Assembly: GCA_028456385.1 (NCBI GenBank)
Contig: JALNQF010000704.1
Coordinates: 1-16,331 of the forward strand
DNA from: Ophiosphaerella korrae
Taxonomy: Eukaryota; Ascomycota; Dothideomycetes; Pleosporales; Phaeosphaeriaceae
Direction: 5' to 3'
Length of the DNA: 16,331 bases
Notes under the pieces: generated by a model
What the model saw: only the letters and a program-made list of their open reading frames with translations
What the model was told of the DNA's origin: nothing
Databases searched by the model: none
Position numbers and translations under genes: made by a program
Shown here: positions 1 to 8,538 of the stretch, one piece after another
Layout of the letters: every line of letters begins with the position of its first letter
Position numbering within the stretch: the first letter of the stretch is position 1

Positions 1-600
1 ACCTAGTACTTACTTAGATAGCTTTATCTACTATTTACTCTTTTTAGTTAATTATTAAAACTACTTTATTAAGTTATCTTGTATAAAGTCTACCTTATAC
101 CTATATAGTATATTAGCCCTACTTTAGACTATAACTATATAATGTTATAATCTTTAGTATATTAGCCCTACTTCCTTAACTTGTACTAGAGTTTATAAGA
201 GTCTCGAGTGTTTAGAGAACCTTTATTATAGTTAGCTAGTTATAACTATAGTATTCCTAGTATTACGTCTTATTTATTATTAATTGTTATTATATCTATA
301 ACTATATTTCTAATTTCTAATCCTTCTAGTCTTAATATTAAAGGTACTGTTTTAAACCTAATAAGTTCTTAGAATAGTTTTCTTTTAATTATACTAAGTT
401 ATTAAGGGTATTTTTTTATTATATAACTTATTCCTTAGTTTTCTATAAACTTTTTAGATATAAAGTTCTTTGTAGCTCTACTATTAACTATAATTTATAC
501 TTTCTATTCTTAGTATATACCTATTTTTATAACGTGTAGGCCTATTATACCTTGTAGTTTTTCTTACTTAGGTCTTTCTCTAAATTATCTATTCTTCTAG
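1..600 (-). pseudogene. Protease region of A-left gag-pol, degraded
   Basis: On the - strand the aspartic protease active site reads N-S-R-A-T-K-N-F-I-S starting at base 485. Family proteases have D-S-G-A there, so D to N and G to R are typical G-to-A changes. It is exactly 441 codons downstream of the first zinc-knuckle cysteine and in the same frame (436 codons in the complete copy). Further on (about 220-310) comes the D-V-I-L-G-I-L block, matching the D-I-I-L-G-M block of the complete copy and corresponding to the conserved D-x-I-L-G-x-x-W/P-L end of Gypsy proteases. The remainder to base 1 is the start of the protease-RT spacer. Nonfunctional: the catalytic Asp is lost and several TAA/TAG interrupt it. 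Confidence 0.85.
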
Positions 601-1697
601 GGCTATTATCTTATTTTATACTTATAGTTCTTATATTTTAGGTATTTATTAAATATATACTTGTACTATAGTTATATTTCTTTAACGTATTCTTTTTATA
701 GCTTAGGTCCTAGTCTAATTAATATATATTCTTTGTTAGGAATATAGGTTATTTTTTATCTTTTAATTTCTTTCTTTAGGATTACCCTTATATAGTCTTG
801 TTCTCTTTTTAGCTATATATAGTTTTATACTTTCTCTTCTCTATATAAGTAGTAATATATATTTAAATATAATACTTATATAATTTCTACGTATACTAGA
901 TATTCTAGATCTATTCTCTTGTTGTCTCTTTCTTAGTATCTATCTATACTAGGTTTCTTTATTACTAAAATATAGTATATTACTAGTACTTATAGTATAT
1001 AAGCTTTATTAATCTATTATATCTTTTTTATAAGATACTACTACTCTCTTTATATAAGTATTCTACTTACTATAACTATATATTATTCTATCTATTATTA
1101 AAATGTTATAAATTTTATTACTCTAAGATTACGTTCTTTCTAGTCTTTGTACGCTTCCTCTATACTTATAACTAGTAAGTATTTCTAAACGAATTTCTAG
1201 TTTTTATTTTATTCTAATATATCTATTATTATATAGCTATTATAGCTATATATATTTAACTAGGTATACTTTATATCTTTTACGTTAACTTATCTTTTAT
1301 CTTCTTTTAGTTCTTTAGAAGTAACTATAGTAGTCTCTTTATTTAGTGCTAGTCCTTTAGCCTAGATAGATAGTACTAGGAGTTCTTCCCTTTCTAGATC
1401 TTCTACTAGTAGGTTTATTACGTATACTATTTCTTCTAGCTACGCTTTTATTCTACTTTCTTTTGTTATAGCTACTCTATATCTCTATTTCTATAGGAAC
1501 TATACTACTTCTTATTTACTAGAAAGATATATATAGTAGTTATTATTATAACAAAAGGTCTAGTAGAGTATTATATATTGTAACTCTTTACTCCTAGCTA
1601 CTTTTTCCTAAGGTTTAGCCTATACTTTAGGTACTTCTTTCTTGTTTTTAGTCGTCTTTAACTATATTTCTTTATCTTTCTTAAGGTCTTTACTTCT
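600..1697 (-). pseudogene. Gag-protease linker of A-left (unassigned domain)
   Basis: About 365 codons lie between the second zinc knuckle and the protease. The same stretch exists in the complete element (about 8540-9690) and in part in A-prime (6365-7069 plus 14046-14128), so it is a genuine part of the family-A polyprotein and not an insertion. I recognise no domain. It is rich in Lys, Glu, Leu and Ile and carries many TAG/TAA from mutated Gln or Trp codons. It may be part of an extended Gag or a spacer processed by the protease, but the sequence does not decide this. Confidence 0.6.
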
Positions 1698-2720
1698 ATA
1701 ATCTTTTGTAAAGTATCTTAGTTTTCTATATTTATAATATACTATATCTTTCTTAGACCTTAATTAGTAGTTCTTTACGTAGTAGCCTAGCTTACTATAG
1801 TTAAAGCACGTAAAGTCTTTATTCTTCTTTTTCTTTTTATCCTTATTAGTATTAAGGATTATAATATCTCCCTTATTATAGTTCTAGGTATAACCTCTAT
1901 ACTTATTCTTCTTCTATTCTTAAAGATTGTTATTAATTTATATTACCTATTACTTTAGAGCTTCTAGTATTTGTAGTTTTTCTATGTAGATTATCTTATA
2001 TTAGATTTTTAAATTAAGTCCTTGTTTAAATTATAATATTAAAGCTAACTCGTTCTATTTTATATTTTATAATAGTTATTTAAACTATAATACGTATTCT
2101 AGAATACTCTAATTTTATATAAGCTTTTCTAACCTTTCTTTAGCTTATTAGGTAACGTCTATATCTCTAAATACTACTCTTATTCGTCTAGTAAAGTATT
2201 TATAACTTCTAAAGATAGCTTATATTTTATCTTTCTAAGTTATTAGGGCGTATATTATATAATCTATCTAGTAAGGTTTAAACTATCTTATTACGTTTTC
2301 TTTAAGGTATATTCTAATATATATTACCTTCTTTTCTTCTATATTAAAGTATAGTACTTATATATCTATCTAGAGTTATACTAATACTATAAAGGGTCTT
2401 AGTTTCTCTTTTATTCTATTAAACTTTTTAAGGACAAGTATCTTAGGTAGTTTCTTTGTTATACTTATCTCTAGGCGTTATATAATTAGTTCTATTTAGT
2501 TTTATCCTTTAATAATAGCTTTAATCTAGGCCTTATTCTATTTTACGTACTCCTAGAGTTCTTTATTCTAGGTTTCTAAAGCGTTAATTACTATTTTTAT
2601 ATCTTCTTTCTTAGAGATTAAGTTATTTATATAGTTTTTAATATCCTTCTATACTATATTATCTAACTTGTAACAACTTATAGGTGCCTTAGCTACTCTC
2701 TTAGTTAAACTTTCTACTAT
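1698..2720 (-). pseudogene. gag of A-left with two CCHC zinc knuckles, degraded
   Basis: The frame begins at 2720 with ATA where the family start ATG should be (followed by V-E-S-L-T), 61 nt inside the LTR. Gag packages the element RNA into the cytoplasmic virus-like particle. Knuckle 1 lies at 1808-1767: first Cys intact, then F-N, Tyr for the second Cys, Tyr for His and Tyr for the last Cys, keeping CX2CX4HX4C spacing. Knuckle 2 lies at 1739-1698 with the same Cys/His-to-Tyr replacements. TGY to TAY and CAY to TAY are what RIP produces. The frame contains many TAA/TAG codons. The capsid part is recognised only by alignment to the complete copy. Confidence 0.85.
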
Positions 2721-2781
2721 CGTGTTAGCTAGACTATACGCTACTTACGCTTTACTTCTTGTAGTAACTAAATTAGTAAGG

Positions 2782-3239
2782 TGTAATAGGTACACTAGGG
2801 TCGACTTCCTAATAACCCCTAAGTTGTTAGTAGACTATAAGGTAATAATAAAAGCTTGTATTATAATTAGTAATAACTATAGATAATAGTTAATTTATTT
2901 ATGTAATGTTAAGTATTAGCGTTCTAGGTTAAAGATTAGATTACTAATACTATCCTAATAATACGCGTCTTATTAACTATATACTTATATTAATCTATTT
3001 ATATAACAATATAGATTACTACTAATCTATTAGTATATAACTATAGATTACCTTAATCTATTTATACGTTATTATAGATTACTCTAATCTATTTACACGT
3101 AACTATAGATTACTACTACGTGTCCTAGTTATAAGTAGCCTCCTAATTAAGGTCGTTACTCTACTCGTCTTATACTTCGTTAGTACCTAAGTTAGAACTA
3201 ATTAGTTCTATCTCGATTTCTCTTATTACGCCTATAACA
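2782..3239 (-). repeat. 5' LTR of A-left (458 bp)
   Basis: The plus-strand sequence begins TGTAATAGG and ends CCTATAACA, with the TG...CA termini of retroviral LTRs. It is followed on the - strand by the conserved leader CCTTACTAATTTAGTTA, which matches the CCTTGCTAATCTAGTTA that follows the 5' LTR of the complete element. It shares blocks with the LTRs at 15218-15622 and 15787-16183 along its whole length, and with 7070-7457 mainly in its U5-side half. A tandem hairpin array (2992-3116) sits in the middle. The base after the LTR (3240) is in another element's RNase H. The other LTR of the pair is outside the window. Confidence 0.88.
2992..3116. repeat. Four tandem 31-32 bp units, each an AATCTAT...ATAGATT hairpin, inside the A-left LTR
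   Basis: Units start at 2992, 3024, 3055 and 3086, giving periods of 32, 31 and 31. Each unit starts AATCTAT and ends ATAGATTAC, two arms that are inverted complements around a variable centre of about 12-13 bp. The array occupies the interior of the LTR where the complete element instead carries a TCGCGA-containing segment. Two units occur in each of the LTRs at 15218-15622 and 15787-16183, so copy number varies. Tandem repeats in this part of an LTR often act as transcriptional enhancers, but here that is only inference. Confidence 0.85.
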
Positions 3240-3420
3240 ATATACCTATAATCGCTCTACCTAAAGTATTAACTTTTACTCTAGTCTCTCTTCTTTATAT
3301 AAAGTGCGTAAAGATAAGTACTTTAAAAAAAGTATTTTTTAGTTTTTAGAAGGCTTAGCGTACTTCTTTTCTAATTTTAATTCTTTAGCTTTCTTCTTTC
3401 TTTTAGGTAAGCCTACTCTA
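3240..3420 (-). pseudogene. RNase H N-terminal fragment of B, interrupted by A-left
   Basis: On the - strand the frame reads V-K-V-N-T-L-G-R-A-I-I just before the break. It fits the Gypsy RNase H signature V-E-x-D-A-S-x-x-A-I-G, with the first catalytic Asp (codon 3270-3268) changed to Asn. Upstream is a Lys-rich tether between the RT thumb and RNase H. The domain ends a few codons after the Asp because the A-left LTR starts at 3239. The other acidic residues of the active site are therefore not in this window. It is in the same frame as the RT motif at 3762-3751. Confidence 0.8.
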
Positions 3421-4330
3421 GGCTATATTTAGGCTCTTTTAAGTTAATTTTATTAAAAGTAAGGTAATATAAGAGAATCTACTTATAAATTACTTATAGT
3501 AGTTTATAAAACTAATAAATACTCTTATTTTACGTACTATATATAAGATTAGCTATTTTTAGACTATTTTAATATAACTTATATTTACGCTAACTTCTTT
3601 AGGTAAAATAATATACTCTAAGTACTTAATATACTATATATACTACTTATATTTCTTAAGCTTTATAAATAGCTTAAATTAGTATAGCCTTTTTAGTACT
3701 TCTTTTACGTAGCTTATATACTCTTTTTTTATATCTAAGAAGACTAAGATATTATTAAAGTAGATAATATAAGTAATATTAATAAAACCTACTAATACTT
3801 AGTTTATATAAGCCTAGAACTAGGCTAGAGTATTTATAAGGCTAAAAGGTATTACTATATACTTAAAGTAGCTATATCTAGTCCTAAAGGTAGTTTTTTA
3901 TTTATTACCTTCTTTAATTCTAATATAGTAGTACGTATCTCTAATATTAAGCTTAGAATAGTACTTTACTTAAGCTAACTACTCTAGTAACTCTATAATT
4001 AGAGGTAATAGATACTAGTTTTTAAGAGTTATTTTATTAAGACCTCTATAGTCTATATATAGCTTTAAGCTACTATCTTTTTTTTTATAAATAGTATTAG
4101 TGCTCTTACTAAGGATTTTAAGTATTTTATCTACTCTTAACTTATAAAGTTAGCTAAGTACTTCTTTAGTACTTATAACTTAGTTACTAAGAGATTATAT
4201 AGTAGCTAGTAGAGTAGTTATATATCTTATACTAAATTTATAGCTAAATCTTAAAGTCTATACTTTACTAGAGTTATAGAGTCTTCTTTAGAGGCTATAT
4301 CTACGTACTTAGTATATTATAAAAGTAATA
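3421..4330 (-). pseudogene. Reverse transcriptase of B, degraded and frameshifted
   Basis: On the - strand, the RT entry region (L-K-K-Y-L-A-N-F-I-S and a Lys run) is followed by L-K-L-Y-I-D-Y-R-G-L-N-K-I-T-L-K-N, the classical Gypsy finger motif at about 4065-4015. Next comes K-L-N-I-R-D-T-Y-Y, where the first catalytic Asp is now Asn. The Y-F-D-D box reads Y-F-N-N (3762-3751), so both of its Asp are lost. The thumb reads R-K-I-R-V-F-I-S-F-I-N-Y-Y near 3500. The reading frame slips by one base at a run of nine A (plus strand T run 4078-4086), so an indel is present besides the point mutations. The enzyme would have copied element RNA into cDNA. Confidence 0.9.
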
Positions 4331-4449
4331 AGCCTTCCTTAGAGCTAATTAGGCTACTTTAGCCTATATAGCTTACTAAATACGCGTATATATTACTCTA
4401 TAGACTACGTTTTATTTAGTTAAACTGTTTAGTATTTTCTATACTTACT

Positions 4450-4870
4450 AGTTTAAACTTAAGTATATCTTTAGCCTTTTTACTTTAGAGGAGCACTTTC
4501 TTAGTACTATAGCTTATTTTAAGTTAATACTTATTAATCTAAAGTAAACTAAAGTATATATTATACTATTTAGTATCTATTACTATAAATATTACCTAGT
4601 ATATTTATATTCGCCTACATACGTCTATAAAAGTAATATCTACTATTATTATACTATATATATTTAACTCTTCTCTATTTATACCTTCTACTATTATATT
4701 AGGTAAAAGAGTAATAAAGAAGCTTTATTCCTTTACTACTATAGCTAATAAAAGGTTAAGTTATAACTCTTTATCTATTATAGCTTTAAGCTATAGTACT
4801 ATACTTATTACTACTTTAATTATTAAAAAACGTCTTAGCTTTATATAAGTAGTATTATAGAAAGAACCTA
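4450..4870 (-). pseudogene. Aspartic protease of B, degraded
   Basis: The - strand frame reads A-I-I-D-K-E-L starting at 4784, where family members have A-L-I-D-S-G-A, followed by L-N-L-L. The catalytic Asp codon (4775-4773) is still GAT. About 75 codons on is N-I-Y-F-S-L-L, matching the conserved D-x-x-L-G-L-P-W block of Gypsy proteases. The frame continues without a shift into the protease-RT spacer and the beginning of RT, so protease and RT belong to one pol frame broken only at 4078-4086. Relative to the gag knuckle at 5032 the frame is offset, either by a programmed frameshift or by an indel. Confidence 0.75.
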
Positions 4871-4959
4871 AGTTTTTTTTTTCTCTTAATAAAGCTATAT
4901 AGGCTATAAGGTAAGAGATTAGTCTTTAGAGCCTTTTTCTTTTTCTAACTTAGTTAAGG

Positions 4960-6150
4960 CTATACTTAATATTTATTTTTTAGACTTTATATAATTAATA
5001 ATCTTATATATAAGGTTTTTATAGTTAAAATATATAAAAAGCTAGTAATTAGTTTTATCTCTACGCCTTTTAGGCTTAGCTAGGTTATTTTATACTAGTT
5101 TATCCTACTTTACCTTTTTTAGGGTTTTCTTATCTCTCTCTAACCTTAACTAGTTTATTTAGTAGTTCTTCTTCTTCTTTTTAGCTTCTTTAGTCTATAA
5201 TAGTTACGTTCGCTATTTTATATATAGCTAGTATTAGTATATAATATTAGCTTACTATTCTACTTAAGTAAGTATTATTAGCTTTTCTAGTAAAAGAAGT
5301 ACTAATTAATCTTATATTACGTATAATAGTGCCCTTCTATACTCTAATACCTATAGCTCTAGGGTTTAGCCTAGTAACTCTTTTTAGAGTAAGTGTATAT
5401 ACTCTAGTAAGTCTATTAGAGATTATTTATATTACTACCTATAGTTCTTTAAAGTATAGTAGGCTTATATTTTATATTTAATAGGTATTCTAAGTATATT
5501 TAGTACTACTACCTTTAAATTAGCCTAATTTAGCGCCTATATAGGGGTAAGACTCTACTTACCTCTATAGTAGGCCTCCTAGGTTAATTTTAGTAATTTA
5601 GAGAAGTATTTAATACTAAATTCTACTTTTTAGACTTCTATAGCAAAGTATAAAAGAGACTAAAAGAAATAACTCTTATAGTTCTTTTCTTAGTAGTTAT
5701 ATTTTACTTTATCTTTCTTTATAAATATTTATAGAGGTTCTAGTTATAGTAGATTTATAGCTAAGAGTTAAGTTTAACTAGGTAGGCTAGTAGTAAAAGT
5801 ATCTATCTTAACTACTAATTACTTTCTTACTTTATATTAAGTATAAAGCTCTCTTAGCGTCTATACTTCTTTAAAGTTATAGGCCTCTTAGTACTATATA
5901 TAGAGTTCTTCTAACTCTAAAGTAATATTACTCTAAGTTAGGCTAGATTAGCCTTATTCGCCTTATAGTATATTAGTAATATAACTTCTTTTATCTCTTT
6001 ACGCGTACTATATTAAAGATAGCTTATTACTCTATACTATCTCTATAGTAAGTAGTATTATAGCTATTAGCTCTTCTAGTAGAGTAGACTAGCTATAGTA
6101 TAGTAGTAAGCTCCTTATTATAATAGCGTTTTTCTTAATATAACGTAGGT
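4960..6150 (-). pseudogene. gag of B with one CCHC knuckle, degraded
   Basis: On the - strand a CX2CX4HX4C-spaced motif lies at 5032-4991: Y-F-N-Y-K-N-L-I-Y-K-I-I-N-Y, with Tyr at every Cys and His position. Just upstream the same frame is strongly basic (K-P-K-R-R-R-D-K and a poly-Lys run near 5170), as in nucleocapsid regions. Further upstream (about 5200-5460) the frame reads as a Leu/Gln-rich helical protein if TAG/TAA are taken as Gln. Beyond about 5500 I could not follow a frame with confidence and I see no start codon. Gag identity rests on the knuckle, the basic stretch and its place between LTR and protease. Confidence 0.55.
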
Positions 6151-6211
6151 AGAGCAATTATAATATTAAACTAGCCTACTCTAAGCTAAGTTACTAGTAG
6201 GTTAAGGACGT

Positions 6212-6364
6212 TGTAGTAGGAGTATAAAAGGTTAGGTTATAGTAAGGGGTATATTAATTAATAGAGTAATTACTAACTACTTAGTAATTCCTTTAAAGGG
6301 CTTATATACTCTTCCCTTAGGGCTAACTACTTTAGGCTAACCTAAGATAGGGTAGTTCCTAATA
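6212..6364 (-). repeat. Probable 5' LTR of B (about 153 bp)
   Basis: The plus strand starts TGTAGTAGG and ends CCTAATA. If the last bases were CCTAACA before RIP, this gives TG...CA ends with short inverted termini (TGT.AG / CTAACA). It sits between B gag and the point where family-A homology resumes (6365), as a 5' LTR on the - strand should. The right boundary is the firmer one: homology to the complete element at about 9320-9340 (TTTTAAA) stops there. The left boundary is uncertain because I found no clear tRNA-primer site next to it, and no second copy is in the window to compare. Confidence 0.4.
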
Positions 6365-7069
6365 TTTAAAATATACTAGATATTCTAGGTCTATTCTTTT
6401 ATTATCTCCTTTCTAGTATTTATCTTTACTAAGTCTTTTTTCTATTAGGATATAGTATACTACTAGTATCTTTAGTATATAAGCTTTATTAATCTATTAT
6501 ATCTTTCTTATAAAGAATTACTACTCTCTTTATATAGGTATTCTTCTTACTATAACTATTTATTACTTTATCTATTATTAGAATATTATAAACTTTATAT
6601 TCTTAAGATTACGTATTTTCTAGTCTTTATACGCTTCTTCTATACTTATAATTAGTAAATATTTTTAAATAAACTACTATTCTTAGTTTTATTCTACTAT
6701 ATCTATTATTATATAGCTATTATAGCTATATATATCTAACTAGGTATACTCTATACTTTTTATATTAACTTATCTCTTATCTCCTTATAGTTTTTTAAAA
6801 GTAACTATAGTAATTTTCTTATCTTCTACTAGTTCTTTAGCGTAGATTAATAGAGTCTAGAGCTCTTCTCTTTCTAAGTCTTCTATTAGTAGGTCTATTA
6901 TACTTTTAAGCTATACTTAAGTTCTTTCTTTTATTACTACTACTTATTATTTCTTATATAGAAACTATTTTACTCTTTACTTACTTAAAAAGTATATATA
7001 GTAGTTATTATTATAACAAAAGGTCTAATAGAGTTTTATATATTATTATTTCTTACTCTTTACTACTTT
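6365..7069 (-). pseudogene. A-prime gag-protease linker, left part, severed by A-mid
   Basis: This matches A-left from about 893 to 1605 on the same strand, with shared blocks such as TATACTAGATATTCTAG and ATATATAGTAGTTATTATTA. It is the distal part of the family-A gag-protease linker and continues, after the A-mid insertion, at 14046. The left end at 6364/6365 coincides with the B LTR, so the rest of A-prime (protease onward) was displaced to the left, outside the window, or lost. Stops are frequent in all frames. Confidence 0.85.
7065..7069. repeat. Target-site duplication ACTTT, left copy
   Basis: ACTTT directly precedes the TG of the A-mid 5' LTR and is repeated directly after the CA of its 3' LTR at 14041-14045. 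A 5-bp duplication is normal for Ty3/Gypsy integrases. Removing A-mid and one copy rejoins a continuous A-prime sequence. Confidence 0.92.
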
Positions 7070-7457
7070 TGTTATAGTAGTAATAAGGGAAAGCTAATTT
7101 AAACCAATTAGCCCTACTATAGATAATAACAACATATACGACCCGTAGGGCAACAAACTTGACTAGGAAGCTAACTACAATAGGGACACGTAATAAATTC
7201 GCGATTCGCGATCTTAGCAAACACGAAGTACGAAGCTAGCTAAGAAGTATAGGTATATAGTTAGTAGTAATGCGTATTATTAAGATAGTATCAGTAATTC
7301 AATCCTTTAACTACGGAACGCTAATACAAGATAGTTGCAAAACATCTTCTATTGTTTATAGTTATTGCAGATCCTAATACAAACTTTTGTTATTATCTCT
7401 TAATCTACTAGCCCCCCTAGATAGGTACCTATAGTCGACGATAGGAGGCCTGTTACA
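7070..7457 (+). repeat. 5' LTR of A-mid (388 bp)
   Basis: It starts TGTTATAG, ends GGCCTGTTACA, and aligns with 13599-14040 over its whole length except for one 54-bp duplication found only in the 3' copy. Differences between the two are overwhelmingly C-to-T or G-to-A (for example CCAATTAGCCC here against CTAATTAGCTC there), in both directions, so each LTR was mutated independently. It contains the motif TTCGCGATTCGCGA at 7198-7211, an unusually GC-dense island in this window. It would carry the element's promoter, but I cannot place a TATA box or start site with confidence. Confidence 0.95.
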
Positions 7458-7518
7458 CCTTGCTAATCTAGTTATTGCGAGAAGTGAAGCGTAAGTAACG
7501 TACAGTCTAGCTAACACG
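7458..7518 (+). other. Leader between 5' LTR and gag of A-mid, primer-binding region
   Basis: These 61 nt begin CCTTGCTAATCTAGTTATTG and are conserved, apart from RIP-type changes, in A-left (2781 downward) and A-prime (15217 downward). The primer-binding site should lie here, next to the LTR. The usual TGG that pairs with a tRNA CCA end is not present, and I see no TAG that a lost TGG would leave within the first few bases. Priming by an internal tRNA segment or another mechanism is possible. No primer is assigned. Confidence 0.55.
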
Positions 7519-8538
7519 ATAGTAGAAAGTTTAACTAAAATAAGTAAAGCCCCTAGGAGTAGTTATAAGTCTAATAGTACTGTATAGGAAACAATTAAAG
7601 ACTGAATTAATAATCTAATCTTAGATAAAGAAGATATAAAGATAGTAATTAACGCTCTAGAAATATAGAACAAAGAACTATAGGATTACGCGAAATAGAA
7701 CAAGGTATAGATTAAAGCTATTATTAAAGGGTAGAATTAAATAGAGCTAATTACACAACGCCTAGTAATAAGTACTACAAAGAAACTGCCTAAGATACCT
7801 ATCCTTAAGAAGTTTAATAGAACAAGAGAAAAGTTAAGACCCTTTATCGCATTAGTATAACTCTAGATAGATGTATAAGTACTATACTTTGATATAGAAG
7901 AAAAGAAGGTAATATATATCGGATTGTACCTAGAGGAAGACGCAATAAGATAGTACAAGCCCTACTAGATAGACTATACGATATATTCTCTAATAACTTA
8001 GAAAGATAAGATAAGAGCTATTTTTAGAAGTTATAAATACTTTACTAAACAAATAAGAGTAGCATTTAAGGACACGGACGTTACCTAATAAGCTAAAGAG
8101 TAGCTAGAAAAGCTTATACAAAACTAGAGTGTTCCTAAGTACGTATTATAATTTAAGTAACTATCCTAAAACACAGAATAGAACGAGTTAGCCTTAATGT
8201 TACGATTTAAACAAGGACTAAACTTAAAGATATAATACAAAATAATCTACATAGAAAAACTAAGGATACTAGAAGCCCTAAAATAATAGGTAATATAAAT
8301 TAACAATAATCTTTAAGAATAGAAGAAAAACAAATATAGGAGCTACGTCTAAAACTAAGATAAAGGAGACCCTATAATCCTTAATACTAATAAGGATAAG
8401 AGAAAGAAGAAAAATAAAGACTTTACGTGCTTTAACTATAGCAAGAAAGGCTACTACGTAAAGGACTACTATTTATAAAAGAAGAAAGATATAGCATATT
8501 ATAAATATAGGAAACTAGGACACTTTGTAAAAGACTAT
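7519..8538 (+). pseudogene. gag of A-mid with two CCHC zinc knuckles, degraded
   Basis: The frame opens at ATA (7519-7521), the position of the lost ATG, with V-E-S-L-T-K following. A recognisable but interrupted gag runs about 340 codons: the capsid part includes P-I-L-K-K-F-N-R-T-R-E-K-L-R-P-F near 7800, like the start of Gypsy capsid domains. Knuckle 1 is 8428-8469 (C-F-N-Y-S-K-K-G-Y-Y-V-K-D-Y) and knuckle 2 is 8497-8538 (Y-Y-K-Y-R-K-L-G-H-F-V-K-D-Y). Spacing is CX2CX4HX4C, with Tyr at most Cys/His positions; Cys 1 of the first and His of the second survive. It would have bound and packaged element RNA. It is in the same frame as pol. Confidence 0.92.

Larger units (their letters stand above)
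1..3239 (-). mobile_element. A-left: 5' part of a RIP-degraded Ty3/Gypsy element, cut by the window start
   Basis: Read on the - strand, this is a 5' LTR (2782-3239), a leader of about 60 nt, then gag, two zinc knuckles, a linker and protease running off the window at base 1. The order and spacing follow the complete element at 7070-14040: 304 codons from the gag start to the first knuckle against 303 there, and 23 codons between knuckles in both. It is much poorer in CpA/TpG than that copy, so it has been RIP-mutated more. Its right end lies inside the RNase H of an unrelated Gypsy element, so it is an insertion into that element. RT, integrase and 3' LTR are presumably left of the window. 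No product is possible because stops occur throughout. Confidence 0.9.
3240..6364 (-). mobile_element. B: RIP-saturated Ty3/Gypsy remnant of a second family, 5' LTR to RNase H
   Basis: On the - strand the order is probable LTR (6212-6364), gag with a CCHC knuckle (4991-5032), protease (Asp at 4775), reverse transcriptase (Y-F-D-D site at 3762-3751) and the start of RNase H (Asp at 3270). This is Gypsy order. The protein matches conserved Gypsy motifs but differs throughout from family A, and gag, protease and RT lie in three different frames rather than one. It breaks off at 3240 where the A-left LTR begins. CpA and TpG are almost gone, with none at all between 3307 and 4100, so it has been mutated to saturation. 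The missing RNase H, integrase and 3' LTR should be left of the window. Confidence 0.88.

Noticed and set aside
2992..3116. CRISPR-like array of four 31-32 bp repeats
   Set aside because: Units are contiguous with no unique spacers, lie inside an LTR, and recur there in other copies.
5500..6211. A separate small gene upstream of B gag
   Set aside because: No frame free of stops and no recognisable motif; most simply the degraded N-terminal gag and leader of B.
6221..6229. TATA-box-like TATAAAAGG as a host promoter
   Set aside because: It is inside the probable B LTR, no gene lies downstream on the + strand, and such strings are common at this AT content.
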